This document shows, piece after piece, positions 8,841-18,098 of a stretch of 64,000 nt of DNA. How positions within the stretch are numbered: position 1 is the stretch's first letter; each line of letters begins with the position of its first letter. The notes below the pieces were generated by a model. It was not told the DNA's origin. It saw nothing but the letters and a program-made list of their open reading frames with translations, and did no database searches. Source of the DNA: Mesorhizobium sp. WSM4313 (GTDB taxonomy: Bacteria > Pseudomonadota > Alphaproteobacteria > Rhizobiales > Rhizobiaceae). The translations under genes were made by a program, and so were the position numbers. The stretch covers positions 156,298-220,297 of the forward strand of contig NZ_NSFT01000009.1 in NCBI RefSeq assembly GCF_002294725.1. Reading direction: 5' to 3'.

Positions 8841-9863
8841 ATGCGTCCCTTCGTCTACGAACAGCCGACCGACATTTCCGCGGCCGTCGCGATCGCATCC
8901 CGCTTCACGACCGAGGACGACCAGCCGACGCGAGCGAATGTGCAGTTCATCGCCGGGGGCACCAACCTTGCCGACTATATGAAGCTCGGCGTTGCCGAGC
9001 CGAACCGGCTGGTTGACCTCAACCGGCTCAAGGATCCAGGCCTCAGGCAAATCCGGGTGACCGACGATGGTATCCGCTTCGGGGCTCTGGTGCGGATGGG
9101 TGAGGCGGCAGATCACGCTGAGCTTAAGCGCGGCTATCCCGTTATTGCCGACAGCTTGCGGCTGGCCGCAAGCGGCCAGATCCGCAACATGGCAAGTCTC
9201 GCCGGCAATGTCCTGCAGCGCACGCGCTGCGAATATTTTCGCGAGACATCCTGGCACTGCAACAAGCGCGTGCCAGGGTCCGGCTGCGCTGCGATGGAGG
9301 GTTTCAACCGGCAGCATGCGGTGCTGGGCGGCAGCGATGCCTGCATCGCGACGTATCACGGCGACTTTGCCCAGGCGCTGATCGCGCTCGATGCCGTCGT
9401 GCGTGCCGAAGGCTCGCGTGGAGCGCGAAAGATACCGCTCGCCAAGCTGCATCGTCAGCCACGCGATACGCCTGAGATCGAGACCGATCTCGCTGCTGAC
9501 GAGATCATCACCGCCATAGAAGTGCCGGCTGTGCCATGGGCGCGGCGCTCGCTTTATCTGAAGATCCGAGACCGCGAATCCTACGCGTTCGCGCTGGCTT
9601 CGGCGGCCGTTGCGCTCGACCTGGACGGCGACAACGTACGCGAGGCGCGCATTGCCTTGGGCGGCGTGGCGACCGTGCCGTGGCGTGCCAAAGCCGCGGA
9701 GGAAGCCCTGCAAGGAAAGACGCTCGACGAGGTTTCGGCGGGGGCGGCGGCGGATGCCGCCTTCGCCGGGGCCGAGCCGCGCCAGCACAACGCATTCAAG
9801 ATCGAGCTCGGTAAGCGAACGCTGGTGCGCGCGCTGCTCGAAACCCGCGACATGAAGGTGTGA
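8841..9863 (+). CDS. paoB: Aldehyde/xanthine-type oxidoreductase, FAD-binding subunit
   Basis: A 340-aa protein with the FAD-binding fold of the molybdopterin dehydrogenase medium subunit (FIAGGTNLADYMKLGV near the N-terminus, SLAGNVLQ in the middle) and the CO dehydrogenase flavoprotein C-terminal domain. An insertion with cysteines in RTRCEYFRE, WHCNKR and GSGCAAMEG followed by SDACIAT matches the extra 4Fe-4S cluster described for E. coli PaoB. It passes electrons between the 2Fe-2S subunit and FAD. It begins one base after the small-subunit stop codon and ends two bases before the large-subunit ATG. Confidence 0.92.
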   Translation: MRPFVYEQPTDISAAVAIASRFTTEDDQPTRANVQFIAGGTNLADYMKLGVAEPNRLVDLNRLKDPGLRQIRVTDDGIRFGALVRMGEAADHAELKRGYPVIADSLRLAASGQIRNMASLAGNVLQRTRCEYFRETSWHCNKRVPGSGCAAMEGFNRQHAVLGGSDACIATYHGDFAQALIALDAVVRAEGSRGARKIPLAKLHRQPRDTPEIETDLAADEIITAIEVPAVPWARRSLYLKIRDRESYAFALASAAVALDLDGDNVREARIALGGVATVPWRAKAAEEALQGKTLDEVSAGAAADAAFAGAEPRQHNAFKIELGKRTLVRALLETRDMKV

Positions 9864-9865
9864 CC

Positions 9866-12145
9866 ATGGACACTGCCGCTCCGAGACCGAAAGAGAACCA
9901 GGGCCAACCGCTGCCGCGCGTCGATGCACGGCTTAAGGTCACCGGGCAGGCGCATTACCCAGCCGACCTGCCGACCGCCAACATCGCTTACGGCGCGCTG
10001 GCCACCAGCAGCATTGCCAAGGGCAAGGTAGCCAAGCTTAATCTCGACGACGCTCGTGCCGTGCCCGGGTTGCTCGACATCGTCACTTACGGCGATATGG
10101 ACACTGTCGAGAAGCCGAAATTCGGCAATTCCGGCGCCACCTCGATCGGGCCGCTGCATGACCGGACGATCTTCCATGACGGCCAGATCATCGCGCTCGC
10201 GGTTGCCGAGACATTCGAAGCCGCCGAAGAGGCGGCGCAGTTGATCCGCGCCGAGTATGATGCGGAGACGCCCACGGCGAGCTTCGACAGTCCGGGCGCG
10301 GCGACCATTCCCGCCGCCGGCAAGAGTCCTCTGTTCAAGGAAGACGTGAAGGCCGGCGACTTCGATGCCGCCTATCGAGAGGCCGCGGTGAAGATCGACG
10401 TGCGCTATTCGACGCCCACGCAGCACCACAATCCGATCGAGCTGTTCTCAACCACCGCCTTCTGGGAGGGCGACCAACTGATCGTCCACGAGCCGTCGCA
10501 AAACGTGACCGGCTGGAAGGTCGAGCTTGCCAGGCAATTGAAGATCGATCCCGCTAAGGTGCGCATCGTCAGCCCCTTCATCGGCGGCGCCTTCGGTTCC
10601 AAGGGACCGATGACGCCGCGCACGGCCATCGTCGCGGTTGCCGCCAGGCGGCTCGGCCGACCGGTGCGTTGCGTGACCAGCCGGATGCAGGCCTTCGGCA
10701 CCCAGACCTATAGGGCGGAGACAAGGCACCGCATCCGGATCGGCGCAGGCAAGGACGGCCGCATCACTGCTTTCGCGCATGAAGGCTGGGAGGTCACCTC
10801 GCGGCCGGACTCCTATGTCGTGGGCGGCACGTCGGCAACCGGCCGCATGTATGCTTACGGTTCTGTGCTGACACATGTCTCGCTGGTGCAGGCGGACCGC
10901 AACACGCCCGGCTATATGCGCTCGCCGCCCGAGACGCCTTATGTCTATGCGCTGGAAAACGCCATGGACGAAATGGCGGTAGCGCTCGGCATGGACCCGG
11001 TGGAATTCCGCCGGATCAATGAACCGAAGACAGAGCCGATCGGCAAGAAGCCGTTCTCCAGCCGCTCGCTGATCCAGTGCTATGACCAGGCGGCCGAGGC
11101 TTTTGGCTGGGCGAAGCGGGACCCGAAAGTGGGAGCGATGCGCGACGGCGACTGGCTGGTCGGCATGGGCTGCGCGACGGCGATTTATCCAACCGCAGTC
11201 GCGCCATGCGCGGCGCGGGTGCGCCTGACCGTCGATGGCGATGTGCGGCTGCAATGCGGTTCGCATGAGATCGGAACCGGCGTGCGCACCGTGGCAGGTC
11301 AGATGGCGTCGGAACGTCTCGGCGTCAGCATCGATCGGATCAGCGTCGAAATGGGCGACAGCAGCCTGCCTCCCGCTCCTGTCTCGGGGGGCTCGATCTC
11401 CACGGCGAGCGTCTGTTCGGCAGTGCTGAAGGCCTGCGATGCCATCCGCGCCAAGCTCTATGCCGGCGCGACCGCCGAGGGTGGTCCGCTGGCGGGGTCT
11501 CACAACGAGGAACTCGACCTCGCCGACGGAAAGATCGTGGCCAAGGGCGGCGCTTCGGCAAAGGTCGAAGATGTCCTGAAGACCATGCAGGTTGGGGCAA
11601 TCGAGGAATATGCCGAGTTCGCGCCCAAGGGTGCGACGCCCGAAGCGCTGAAGAAGCTCTATGCCGGCATGCCGGAATTCCACGGTGGCGAGCAGGATGA
11701 GGATTCGGTGAAATACGCCTTCGGCGCCGAGTTCGTCGAAGTCCGCATCAACCGCTACACGAGGGAGATCCGCGTGCCGCGCATCGTCGGCGCGTTCGCG
11801 GCCGGCCGCATCATGAACACGCGCACCGCGCGCAGCCAACTGATGGGCGGCATGATCTGGGGCATCGGCCAGGCGCTGCATGAAGCGACGGAAGTCGACA
11901 GCCGCTATGCCCGCTATGTCAACCGCGACCTGCAGGACTATCTCGTGCCGGTGAATGCCGACATCAAGGACCTGCAGGTGATCCTGGTCCCGGAGGTCGA
12001 CCACGCGGTCAACCCGGCCGGCGTGAAGGGCTTGGGCGAACTGGGCAATGTCGGCACGGCCGCGGCTGTTGCCAGCGCAGTCTACCATGCCACCGGCAAA
12101 CGCATCCGCGATTTGCCGATCAGGATCGAGCAGTTGCTCGCTTGA
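9866..12145 (+). CDS. paoC: Aldehyde/xanthine-type oxidoreductase, molybdenum-binding subunit
   Basis: A 759-aa catalytic subunit with the aldehyde oxidase a/b hammerhead domain (about residues 15-130) and the molybdopterin-binding domain. Visible family motifs are IGGAFGSKGPMTPRT (Mo cofactor contact), GSHEIGTG, and GVKGLGELGNVG near the C-terminus, where the Glu is the expected catalytic base. There is no signal sequence, so export would depend on the Tat leader of the small subunit. I chose ATG 9866; a GTG at 9860 overlaps the previous stop codon. The substrate (aldehyde or N-heterocycle) is not evident from sequence. No MocA- or PaoD-type cofactor insertion gene follows within the window. 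Confidence 0.92.
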   Translation: MDTAAPRPKENQGQPLPRVDARLKVTGQAHYPADLPTANIAYGALATSSIAKGKVAKLNLDDARAVPGLLDIVTYGDMDTVEKPKFGNSGATSIGPLHDRTIFHDGQIIALAVAETFEAAEEAAQLIRAEYDAETPTASFDSPGAATIPAAGKSPLFKEDVKAGDFDAAYREAAVKIDVRYSTPTQHHNPIELFSTTAFWEGDQLIVHEPSQNVTGWKVELARQLKIDPAKVRIVSPFIGGAFGSKGPMTPRTAIVAVAARRLGRPVRCVTSRMQAFGTQTYRAETRHRIRIGAGKDGRITAFAHEGWEVTSRPDSYVVGGTSATGRMYAYGSVLTHVSLVQADRNTPGYMRSPPETPYVYALENAMDEMAVALGMDPVEFRRINEPKTEPIGKKPFSSRSLIQCYDQAAEAFGWAKRDPKVGAMRDGDWLVGMGCATAIYPTAVAPCAARVRLTVDGDVRLQCGSHEIGTGVRTVAGQMASERLGVSIDRISVEMGDSSLPPAPVSGGSISTASVCSAVLKACDAIRAKLYAGATAEGGPLAGSHNEELDLADGKIVAKGGASAKVEDVLKTMQVGAIEEYAEFAPKGATPEALKKLYAGMPEFHGGEQDEDSVKYAFGAEFVEVRINRYTREIRVPRIVGAFAAGRIMNTRTARSQLMGGMIWGIGQALHEATEVDSRYARYVNRDLQDYLVPVNADIKDLQVILVPEVDHAVNPAGVKGLGELGNVGTAAAVASAVYHATGKRIRDLPIRIEQLLA

Positions 12146-12190
12146 GCATGCCTGCGATGCATGCGCATTTTCTCTAATAGGGCGAAACCC

Positions 12191-12355
12191 ATGTTTCACC
12201 TTGGGGTGTGGATGCTGCCCATCGCGGGTATCCCTCTGATCCTCATTCTGATCTGGATGTATTTCCTCGCCAGGCGCCGAAGCCGGCGGCCGGCGGAGCG
12301 GAAGGGCGGTCCGTCACAGCCGACGGGGCGGCGTCGCAACGACCTGAAGCGCTGA
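12191..12355 (+). CDS. Small single-pass membrane protein
   Basis: A 54-aa frame with one hydrophobic helix (about residues 4-28, with LPIAGIPLILILIWMYFLA) followed by a very basic tail (ARRRSRRPAERKG). I prefer ATG 12191 over 12161, since the helix then begins the protein. It lies 45 bases behind the oxidoreductase operon and may be its last cistron. No ribosome-binding site stands out and no family is recognised. Confidence 0.45.
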   Translation: MFHLGVWMLPIAGIPLILILIWMYFLARRRSRRPAERKGGPSQPTGRRRNDLKR

Positions 12356-12365
12356 AGTCTTTAGC

Positions 12366-12391
12366 CCGGGTGGCCGATCTCTGTCACCCGG
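12366..12391 (+). terminator. Hairpin after the oxidoreductase operon
   Basis: CCGGGTG (12366-12372) and CACCCGG (12385-12391) form a perfect seven-pair stem with a 12-base loop. No U-run follows, so a classical intrinsic terminator is not shown. It does separate two operons. Confidence 0.35.
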
Positions 12392-12538
12392 TCGGCAAAG
12401 CGTGGGCGATGACTTCGTGCCGACCTTGGTTTCCGTGAAGTGGCGGCCGCCGAACGCATGGGAGCGGCGGTGGTTGCGGATTAAATCCGCGACCTGTTCC
12501 CGGTTGCAGTCACCATTCTGTGATTCCGACGCGGGCGC

Positions 12539-12564
12539 GGAACCTTGGCGGCGAAAGCACCGTT
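12539..12564 (+). promoter_or_regulatory. EcfG-type (general stress) promoter of the actA-cox operon
   Basis: GGAAC (12539-12543), 17 bases, then CGTT (12561-12564), the closest match in the window to the GGAAC-N16/17-CGTT consensus. The -10 element ends 46 bases before the actA ATG (12611). Confidence 0.65.
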
Positions 12565-12610
12565 AGGGGGCGTCAACTCTGGGTTTGCCTTCAGCAGAAT
12601 CGGCGAGGGG

Positions 12611-13267
12611 ATGCCGCAAATCTTCTCGAAAAACGCCAATGGCGTTGCGCGCTTTGTCATCTGGGGAAGTTGTGCGGTTCTGTTGATCGCAGCCGCGATC
12701 GGGACAATCCTTCCCCGTTCGGACCTGGTAACGGGAGTAGGTGAGCCATTGGCGCAGCCGGTGCCGTTCAGTCATAAGCACCATGTCGGCCAGCTCGGCA
12801 TCGACTGCCGCTATTGTCACAATGGCGTCGAGACCTCGTCTTCGGCGGGTTTGCCGGCGACCGAGGTCTGCATGACCTGCCATTCGCAGCTTTTCACCAA
12901 TGCCGGCATGCTGGCGCCGGTGCGTGCAAGCCTGGCCGGCGGCAAGCCGATCGAATGGCAGCGCGTCAACGGCGTGCCGGATTTCGTCTTCTTCAATCAT
13001 GCGATCCACATCAACAAAGGCGTCGCCTGCGAGACCTGCCATGGCGAGGTCGACCAGATGCCGCTGACGATGCGGGCGCGCACACTGAGCATGGAGTGGT
13101 GCCTCGGCTGTCATCGCAACCCGGAGCCGAATTTACGTCCCCTGCAGGACGTGTTCCTGATGCACTGGCAGCCGCCCGCGGACATCGCTGAGATCAGGCG
13201 GCAGCTGATCGGCATGCTCGACATCCATCCCGAGACGATGACGGATTGCTATGTCTGCCATCGCTGA
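12611..13267 (+). CDS. actA: Alternative complex III subunit ActA, pentaheme cytochrome c
   Basis: A 218-aa protein with one N-terminal membrane anchor (about residues 13-35) and five CxxCH haem motifs: CRYCH, CMTCH, CETCH, CLGCH and CYVCH. Pentahaem ActA is the periplasmic electron-exit subunit of alternative complex III (ACIII), a quinol:electron-acceptor oxidoreductase that replaces bc1. The ATG at 12611 matches the usual ActA beginning (MPQIF, then a basic/Asn-containing stretch). The open frame extends to 12545, but that upstream part lies inside the promoter. GAGGGG directly precedes the ATG, closer than normal. The gene overlaps actB by 17 bases. Confidence 0.92.
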   Translation: MPQIFSKNANGVARFVIWGSCAVLLIAAAIGTILPRSDLVTGVGEPLAQPVPFSHKHHVGQLGIDCRYCHNGVETSSSAGLPATEVCMTCHSQLFTNAGMLAPVRASLAGGKPIEWQRVNGVPDFVFFNHAIHINKGVACETCHGEVDQMPLTMRARTLSMEWCLGCHRNPEPNLRPLQDVFLMHWQPPADIAEIRRQLIGMLDIHPETMTDCYVCHR

Positions 13268-16223
13268 CCGGCCTGGTTCCGCCATCGACATCGAGGCTCT
13301 GCGCAAGCGGCTGGCGCATGGCGGTGAAATGTGGCGCAGCCTCGATGAGATCGCCGGCGCTGCCGATTTCCGCCGCTTCGTCGAGGCCGAGTTCCCGGCA
13401 ATCGCGGAACGCCTGCCGGCAAAGCCGAACCGGCGCACGCTGCTGAAGCTGATGGGCGCCTCGCTGTCGCTTGCCGGGCTGGCCGCCTGCAGCAGGGCGG
13501 AAAACATCGTGCCCTATGTGCGCCAGCCGGAAATCCTGGTCCCCGGCAAGCCTGTCTACTATGCGACGACGCTGTCGAGTGACGGCTTCGGTATCGGCGC
13601 CATCGTCGAAAGCCATGAAGGGCGGCCGACCAAGATCGAAGGCAATCCCGACCATCCGGCCTCGCGCGGCGCCACCGACGCGGTGATGCAGGCAGCCGTG
13701 CTGACGCTGTTCGACCCGGACCGTTCACACACGCCGCTCAAGGATGGCCAGCCGGCATCGTACGGCGATTTCCTGAAGACAATGGCGGGGCTCGTTTCGC
13801 GATGGACGGCATCGCAAGGGCAGGGCGGGGCCTTGCTGGTTGAAGCGACCACCTCGCCGACGCTTGCGGCGCAGCTGGGTGCGCTGCGGACACGCTATCC
13901 GAGGCTGAAACTCTATCGCCATGATCCCTTGGCGATGCCGGCCGCGATGGAGGCGTCGCGAACCCTGTTCGGGTCGGCGCTGACGCCGGTCTACCGCTTC
14001 GATCGTGCCGAAACGATCGTCAGCCTCGACGCTGATTTCCTCGGCGAAGGACCGGGGCGGCACGCTTATGCGCGCGACTTTGCTGCGCGGCGACGTGTAC
14101 GCGATCCGTCCGACCGGATGAGCCGGCTTTATGCGGTGGAGTCGACGCCGACAATCACCGGAGCCGCCGCCGATCACCGGCTTGCGATCAAGCCAAGCGA
14201 CGTCGAAGCCGTGGCTGCCGGATTGAACGCGGCGTTGACCGGCCAAACCGGAGCTTCCGGCTCGCCGGCCGACCAGGCCTTGATGACGGTGCTGGTCGAC
14301 GACCTGAAAGCTGCAGGCCGCAATGCGCTGGTCATTGCCGGAGCGCAGCAGAGCGCCTTCGTTCATGCGGTCGCGCTTGCCGCCAATGCGAAGCTTGGCG
14401 CGCTTGGCAACACGGTCGAGCTGACCGAGCCGCCGGATTCGCTGTCGGTCGACGGCGATCTCGGAGCGCTGCGCGAGGCAATCGGCGATGGGGCTGTGGA
14501 CACCGTCGTGGCGCTGGGTGCAAACCCGCTGCACACCGGCCCGGCAAACCTCGATATGCGCAAGGCTTTTTCGGGACTGAATCTGCTGGTCCATCACGGC
14601 CTCTACCGCGACGAGACGGCGTTCCTGGCGCACTGGCATGTGCCCGCGGCGCACGAGCTCGAAAGCTGGAGCGACATCCGCGCCTATGACGGCAGCACCT
14701 CCCTGGTGCAGCCGCTGATCACGCCGCTTTACGACGGCAAGACCGCGCATCAGCTTCTTGCCGTGCTTGGCGGCGGGTTCGAGGCCGATCCGCTTTCGCT
14801 TATCCGGCAGCATTGGACGCAACTCGATGATGATGCCTGGAGAAAGGCTCTGCGCGACGGCGTCATGGCGGACAGCGCTGCCAAGCCGGTATCCGTCACA
14901 GTGTCGCCGGACCTGGCGGGACTGAAGCCGGCAGCAAAGGCAGGCAGCGGCATCGATGTCCGCTTCGTCGCGGATCCCTGGTTGCGCGACGGCCGCTTTG
15001 CCAACGCCTCATGGCTGCAGGAACTGCCGCGACCCTTGACGAAGATTGTGTGGGGCAACGCTGCGCTCGTCTCGCCCGCCACCGCCGAGCGGCTGAAGAT
15101 CGGAAATGGCGAGGTCGTCAATATCGCCTCCAATGGGGCGGATGTCGATGCACCTGCCTGGATCGTCCCCGGCCACCCGGACGAGACGATAACGCTGTCC
15201 TTCGGCTTCGGGCGAAAGGTCGGTTCCGTTGCTGCGCTATCGCAAGGCTACGACGCCTTCCACTTGCGCCGTGGTTCGGAATGGTTCGCGGCCGGCGCGG
15301 CCATCGCGCCGCGCGGGAACAGCGTGCGGGTCATCACCACGCAGCATCACCAGGCGATGGAAGGCCGCGCCATCGTGCGCCACGCGTCTCTCGATGCATT
15401 CCGGCGGAATCCGGATTTCGTGCGCAAGAATGCGCCGCCGGTGCCAACGGAATCGCTCTATCCCGACTGGCCTTACGACGAGGAAGCCTGGGCGATGGCT
15501 ATCGACCTCTCGGCCTGCATCGGCTGCATGGCCTGCGTCTCGGCCTGCCAGGCGGAGAACAACATCGCGCCGGTCGGCCCGGAGGAATGCGAGCGCGGCC
15601 GCGAAATGCACTGGCTGCGCGTCGATCGCTACTATGCCGGACCGCTCGATGCGCCCGACACTTTTTTCCAGCCGGTCCCTTGCATGCATTGCGAGAAGGC
15701 GCCTTGCGAAGTGGTGTGCCCGGTCAACGCCACCGTGCACACGCATGATGGGCTGAATGCGCAGGTCTATAACCGCTGCATCGGCACGCGCTACTGCTCG
15801 CAGAATTGCCCCTACAAGGTGCGGCGCTTCAACTTCCTCGATCATCAATCCTTCGACAAGGACGACGCAGGTCCGGAGCAGGGCGCCCATAACCCCAATG
15901 TCAGCATACGCTCGCGCGGTGTGATGGAGAAATGCACCTATTGCGTCCAGCGCATCAGCGCCAAGCGCATCCAGGCGCAGATCGAGAACCGCGACATCGC
16001 CGATGGCGAAGTGGTCACCGCCTGTCAGCAGGCCTGCCCGACCCAGGCCATCACCTTCGGCGACCGCAACAAGAAAGATGCAAAGGTCGTTCGCGAGAAA
16101 AGCGCGCCGCAGAATTACGCGCTGCTGGAGGAACTGAACACACGGCCGCGCACCACCTATCTCGGCAAGATCTCCAATCCGAACGGCAAGCTTGCCAAGC
16201 CGGGCGAGGCGACCGATGGCTGA
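13251..16223 (+). CDS. actB: Alternative complex III subunit ActB, molybdopterin-like/ferredoxin fusion
   Basis: A 990-aa protein with a twin-arginine/lipoprotein-like leader that is not at the extreme N-terminus (RRTLLKLMG at 61-69, then LAACS). The middle resembles complex iron-sulfur molybdoenzymes, which in ActB are believed to have lost the Mo cofactor. The C-terminal ferredoxin domain has cluster motifs CIGCMACVSAC, CMHCEKAPCEVVC, CIGTRYCSQNCPY, CTYC and CQQACP, fitting three 4Fe-4S and one 3Fe-4S cluster. ActB carries electrons from the quinol-oxidising membrane subunit to the cytochromes. The start ATG at 13251 lies inside the end of actA. Confidence 0.93.
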   Translation: MSAIADRPGSAIDIEALRKRLAHGGEMWRSLDEIAGAADFRRFVEAEFPAIAERLPAKPNRRTLLKLMGASLSLAGLAACSRAENIVPYVRQPEILVPGKPVYYATTLSSDGFGIGAIVESHEGRPTKIEGNPDHPASRGATDAVMQAAVLTLFDPDRSHTPLKDGQPASYGDFLKTMAGLVSRWTASQGQGGALLVEATTSPTLAAQLGALRTRYPRLKLYRHDPLAMPAAMEASRTLFGSALTPVYRFDRAETIVSLDADFLGEGPGRHAYARDFAARRRVRDPSDRMSRLYAVESTPTITGAAADHRLAIKPSDVEAVAAGLNAALTGQTGASGSPADQALMTVLVDDLKAAGRNALVIAGAQQSAFVHAVALAANAKLGALGNTVELTEPPDSLSVDGDLGALREAIGDGAVDTVVALGANPLHTGPANLDMRKAFSGLNLLVHHGLYRDETAFLAHWHVPAAHELESWSDIRAYDGSTSLVQPLITPLYDGKTAHQLLAVLGGGFEADPLSLIRQHWTQLDDDAWRKALRDGVMADSAAKPVSVTVSPDLAGLKPAAKAGSGIDVRFVADPWLRDGRFANASWLQELPRPLTKIVWGNAALVSPATAERLKIGNGEVVNIASNGADVDAPAWIVPGHPDETITLSFGFGRKVGSVAALSQGYDAFHLRRGSEWFAAGAAIAPRGNSVRVITTQHHQAMEGRAIVRHASLDAFRRNPDFVRKNAPPVPTESLYPDWPYDEEAWAMAIDLSACIGCMACVSACQAENNIAPVGPEECERGREMHWLRVDRYYAGPLDAPDTFFQPVPCMHCEKAPCEVVCPVNATVHTHDGLNAQVYNRCIGTRYCSQNCPYKVRRFNFLDHQSFDKDDAGPEQGAHNPNVSIRSRGVMEKCTYCVQRISAKRIQAQIENRDIADGEVVTACQQACPTQAITFGDRNKKDAKVVREKSAPQNYALLEELNTRPRTTYLGKISNPNGKLAKPGEATDG

Positions 16224-17574
16224 AGCGAGCGCGAACAGCCCGGCTGTCCTGCGCGGCCGTCACGATTTTCCCGAGATCAGCGGACGCATCGGTTCGATTG
16301 TGCTCGGCGGCCGCCTGCCGCGGCATTTCTGGACAGCGTTCCTGCTCTGCTTCCTGCTTGTCCTGCTGCTGCTCTATTCGATCACTTATCTCATCGCGGT
16401 CGGCGTTGGCGGCCTCGGCATCAACATGCCGGTGGTCTGGGGCACGATGATCTCCAATTTCGTCTGGTGGATCGGCATCGGTCATGCCGGCACGCTGATC
16501 TCGGCGGTGCTGTTGCTGCTGCGCCAACCCTGGCGCGCCTCGATCAACCGCTTCGCCGAGGCCATGACGCTGTTTGCCGTCGCCATGGCCGGCCTGTTTC
16601 CCATCCTGCATCTTGGGCGGCCGTGGTTCTTCTACTGGCTGCTGCCGCTGCCCAATGTGCATATGCACTGGCCGCAGTGGCGCAGTCCGCTGGTCTGGGA
16701 CTTCGCGGCGATTGCCACCTACGCGACCGTCTCGCTGCTGTTCTGGTATATGGGGCTGCTGCCCGACCTGGCGGTGCTGCGCGACCGCGCCAGGTCGAGA
16801 CCGGCGCAGCTCTTCTACGGCATATTGGCGCTCGGCTGGCGCGGCTCGGCCTATCATTGGGCGCGCTACCAGGTTGTCTATTTCCTGCTCGCGGCGCTCG
16901 CCACGCCGCTGGTCGTTTCGGTTCATTCGATCGTTTCGCTCGACTTCACCTTCGCGATCACGCCGGGCTATCACTCGACGATCTTCCCGCCCTATTTCGT
17001 CGCCGGCGCGCTGCTCTCCGGCTTCGCCATGGTGCTCACCATTGCCATCCCCTTGCGGTGGGCCTTCTCGGTCAAGGACCTGATCACGCTCAGGCACATG
17101 GACAATGCCGCCAAGCTGATGATCGCCGCGGGCATGGTCGTCGCCTATGGCTATCTCTCGGAAGCATTCTTCGCCTGGTATTCGGGCGAGCCTTACGAAC
17201 GCACCATGATGGCGCAGCGCGCGCTGGGTCCCTATGCGCCGCTGTTCTGGATAATGCTGAGCCTGAACTGCGGCGTGCTGCAATTGCTGTGGTTCAGACG
17301 CATCCGCCGCAACATGCCGCTGCTGTTCGCGATCGCCGTCGCCATCAATGTCGGCATGTGGATCGAGCGCTACATCATCGTCGTGACGGGGCCGAGCCGC
17401 GACTACCTGCCGTCTGCCTGGGGCGAGCAGTCGCTGGCCTGGCTCGATTTCGGCATCCTGTTCGGCTCGATCGGCACCTTCTTCGCGCTCGTCTTCCTGT
17501 TCATCCGTATCCTGCCGGCGATCACCATCTTCGAGGTCGAGGAACTGGCCGAAGAGGAGGGCAAGATCCGATGA
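16216..17574 (+). CDS. actC: Alternative complex III subunit ActC, NrfD-type membrane subunit
   Basis: A 452-aa polytopic protein with about ten transmembrane helices of the NrfD/PsrC family (for example MWGT-like VVWGTMISNFVWWIGIGHAG near the N-terminus, IWLGR-type charged loops, RYIIVVTG near the C-terminus). ActC is the quinol-oxidising membrane subunit of ACIII. I chose ATG 16216 with GGCGAGG upstream; it overlaps the actB stop by eight bases. An in-frame ATG at 16192 would lie deeper in actB. The last residues, EVEELAEEEGKIR, form a short acidic cytoplasmic tail. Confidence 0.93.
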   Translation: MAEASANSPAVLRGRHDFPEISGRIGSIVLGGRLPRHFWTAFLLCFLLVLLLLYSITYLIAVGVGGLGINMPVVWGTMISNFVWWIGIGHAGTLISAVLLLLRQPWRASINRFAEAMTLFAVAMAGLFPILHLGRPWFFYWLLPLPNVHMHWPQWRSPLVWDFAAIATYATVSLLFWYMGLLPDLAVLRDRARSRPAQLFYGILALGWRGSAYHWARYQVVYFLLAALATPLVVSVHSIVSLDFTFAITPGYHSTIFPPYFVAGALLSGFAMVLTIAIPLRWAFSVKDLITLRHMDNAAKLMIAAGMVVAYGYLSEAFFAWYSGEPYERTMMAQRALGPYAPLFWIMLSLNCGVLQLLWFRRIRRNMPLLFAIAVAINVGMWIERYIIVVTGPSRDYLPSAWGEQSLAWLDFGILFGSIGTFFALVFLFIRILPAITIFEVEELAEEEGKIR

Positions 17575-18098
17575 GCCTCTACGGCCTCATGGCGGTGTTT
17601 GCCGGTCCCGAAGCGCTCATCGCGGCGGCGCGCGGCATGCGCGAGCGCGGCTATCGGCGCATGGATGCGTTCTCGCCGTTTCCGATGAAGGACCTGGAAG
17701 GGATATTGGAGATACCGAAGACGCGCCTGCCCTGGGCCGTGCTCGCCGGCGGCATTGCCGGCGCGGCTCTCGTTTATGCGCTGATCTGGTACTCTGTCGA
17801 AGTCGACTATCCCATCAATGTCGGCGGCCGGCCGCTGCATTCCTGGCCGCCTTTCGTCATCATCGCGTTCGAGGCCGGCATTCTCGGCGCCGCCTTTGCG
17901 GGCTTCTTGGGCGTGCTCGCGGCCAATGGGCTGCCCCGCTATCACCATCCGGTCTTCAACGCCGAGAGCTTCAGCTACGCGCGCGGCGGCAAGTTCTATC
18001 TGCTGATCGAAACGGCCGATCCCAAATACCGCAAGGGCGTGACCAGGGGCCAGCTGACACGGCTCGGCGCCGAGATGGTCGAGGAGGTCGAGGCGTGA
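17571..18098 (+). CDS. actD: Alternative complex III subunit ActD (DUF3341)
   Basis: A 175-aa protein with a soluble N-terminal part (YGLMAVFAGPEALIAAARGM), two transmembrane helices (about residues 60-80 and 97-122) and a short C-terminal domain. This is the DUF3341 architecture of ActD, a structural subunit that packs against ActC. The ATG overlaps the actC stop codon (ATGA). It has no haem or Fe-S motif. Confidence 0.9.
   Translation: MSLYGLMAVFAGPEALIAAARGMRERGYRRMDAFSPFPMKDLEGILEIPKTRLPWAVLAGGIAGAALVYALIWYSVEVDYPINVGGRPLHSWPPFVIIAFEAGILGAAFAGFLGVLAANGLPRYHHPVFNAESFSYARGGKFYLLIETADPKYRKGVTRGQLTRLGAEMVEEVEA

Noticed and set aside
10448..12199. Long open frame of 583 codons on the minus strand
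   Set aside because: It lies antisense to the molybdenum subunit gene, is rich in His, Arg, Asp and Ala as expected for the opposite strand of high-GC coding DNA, and has no domain or ribosome-binding site.
16467..18098. Open frame of 543 codons on the plus strand covering actC and actD
   Set aside because: Only its last 175 residues (actD) look like protein; the first part is an out-of-frame reading of actC. ActD was therefore started at 17571.
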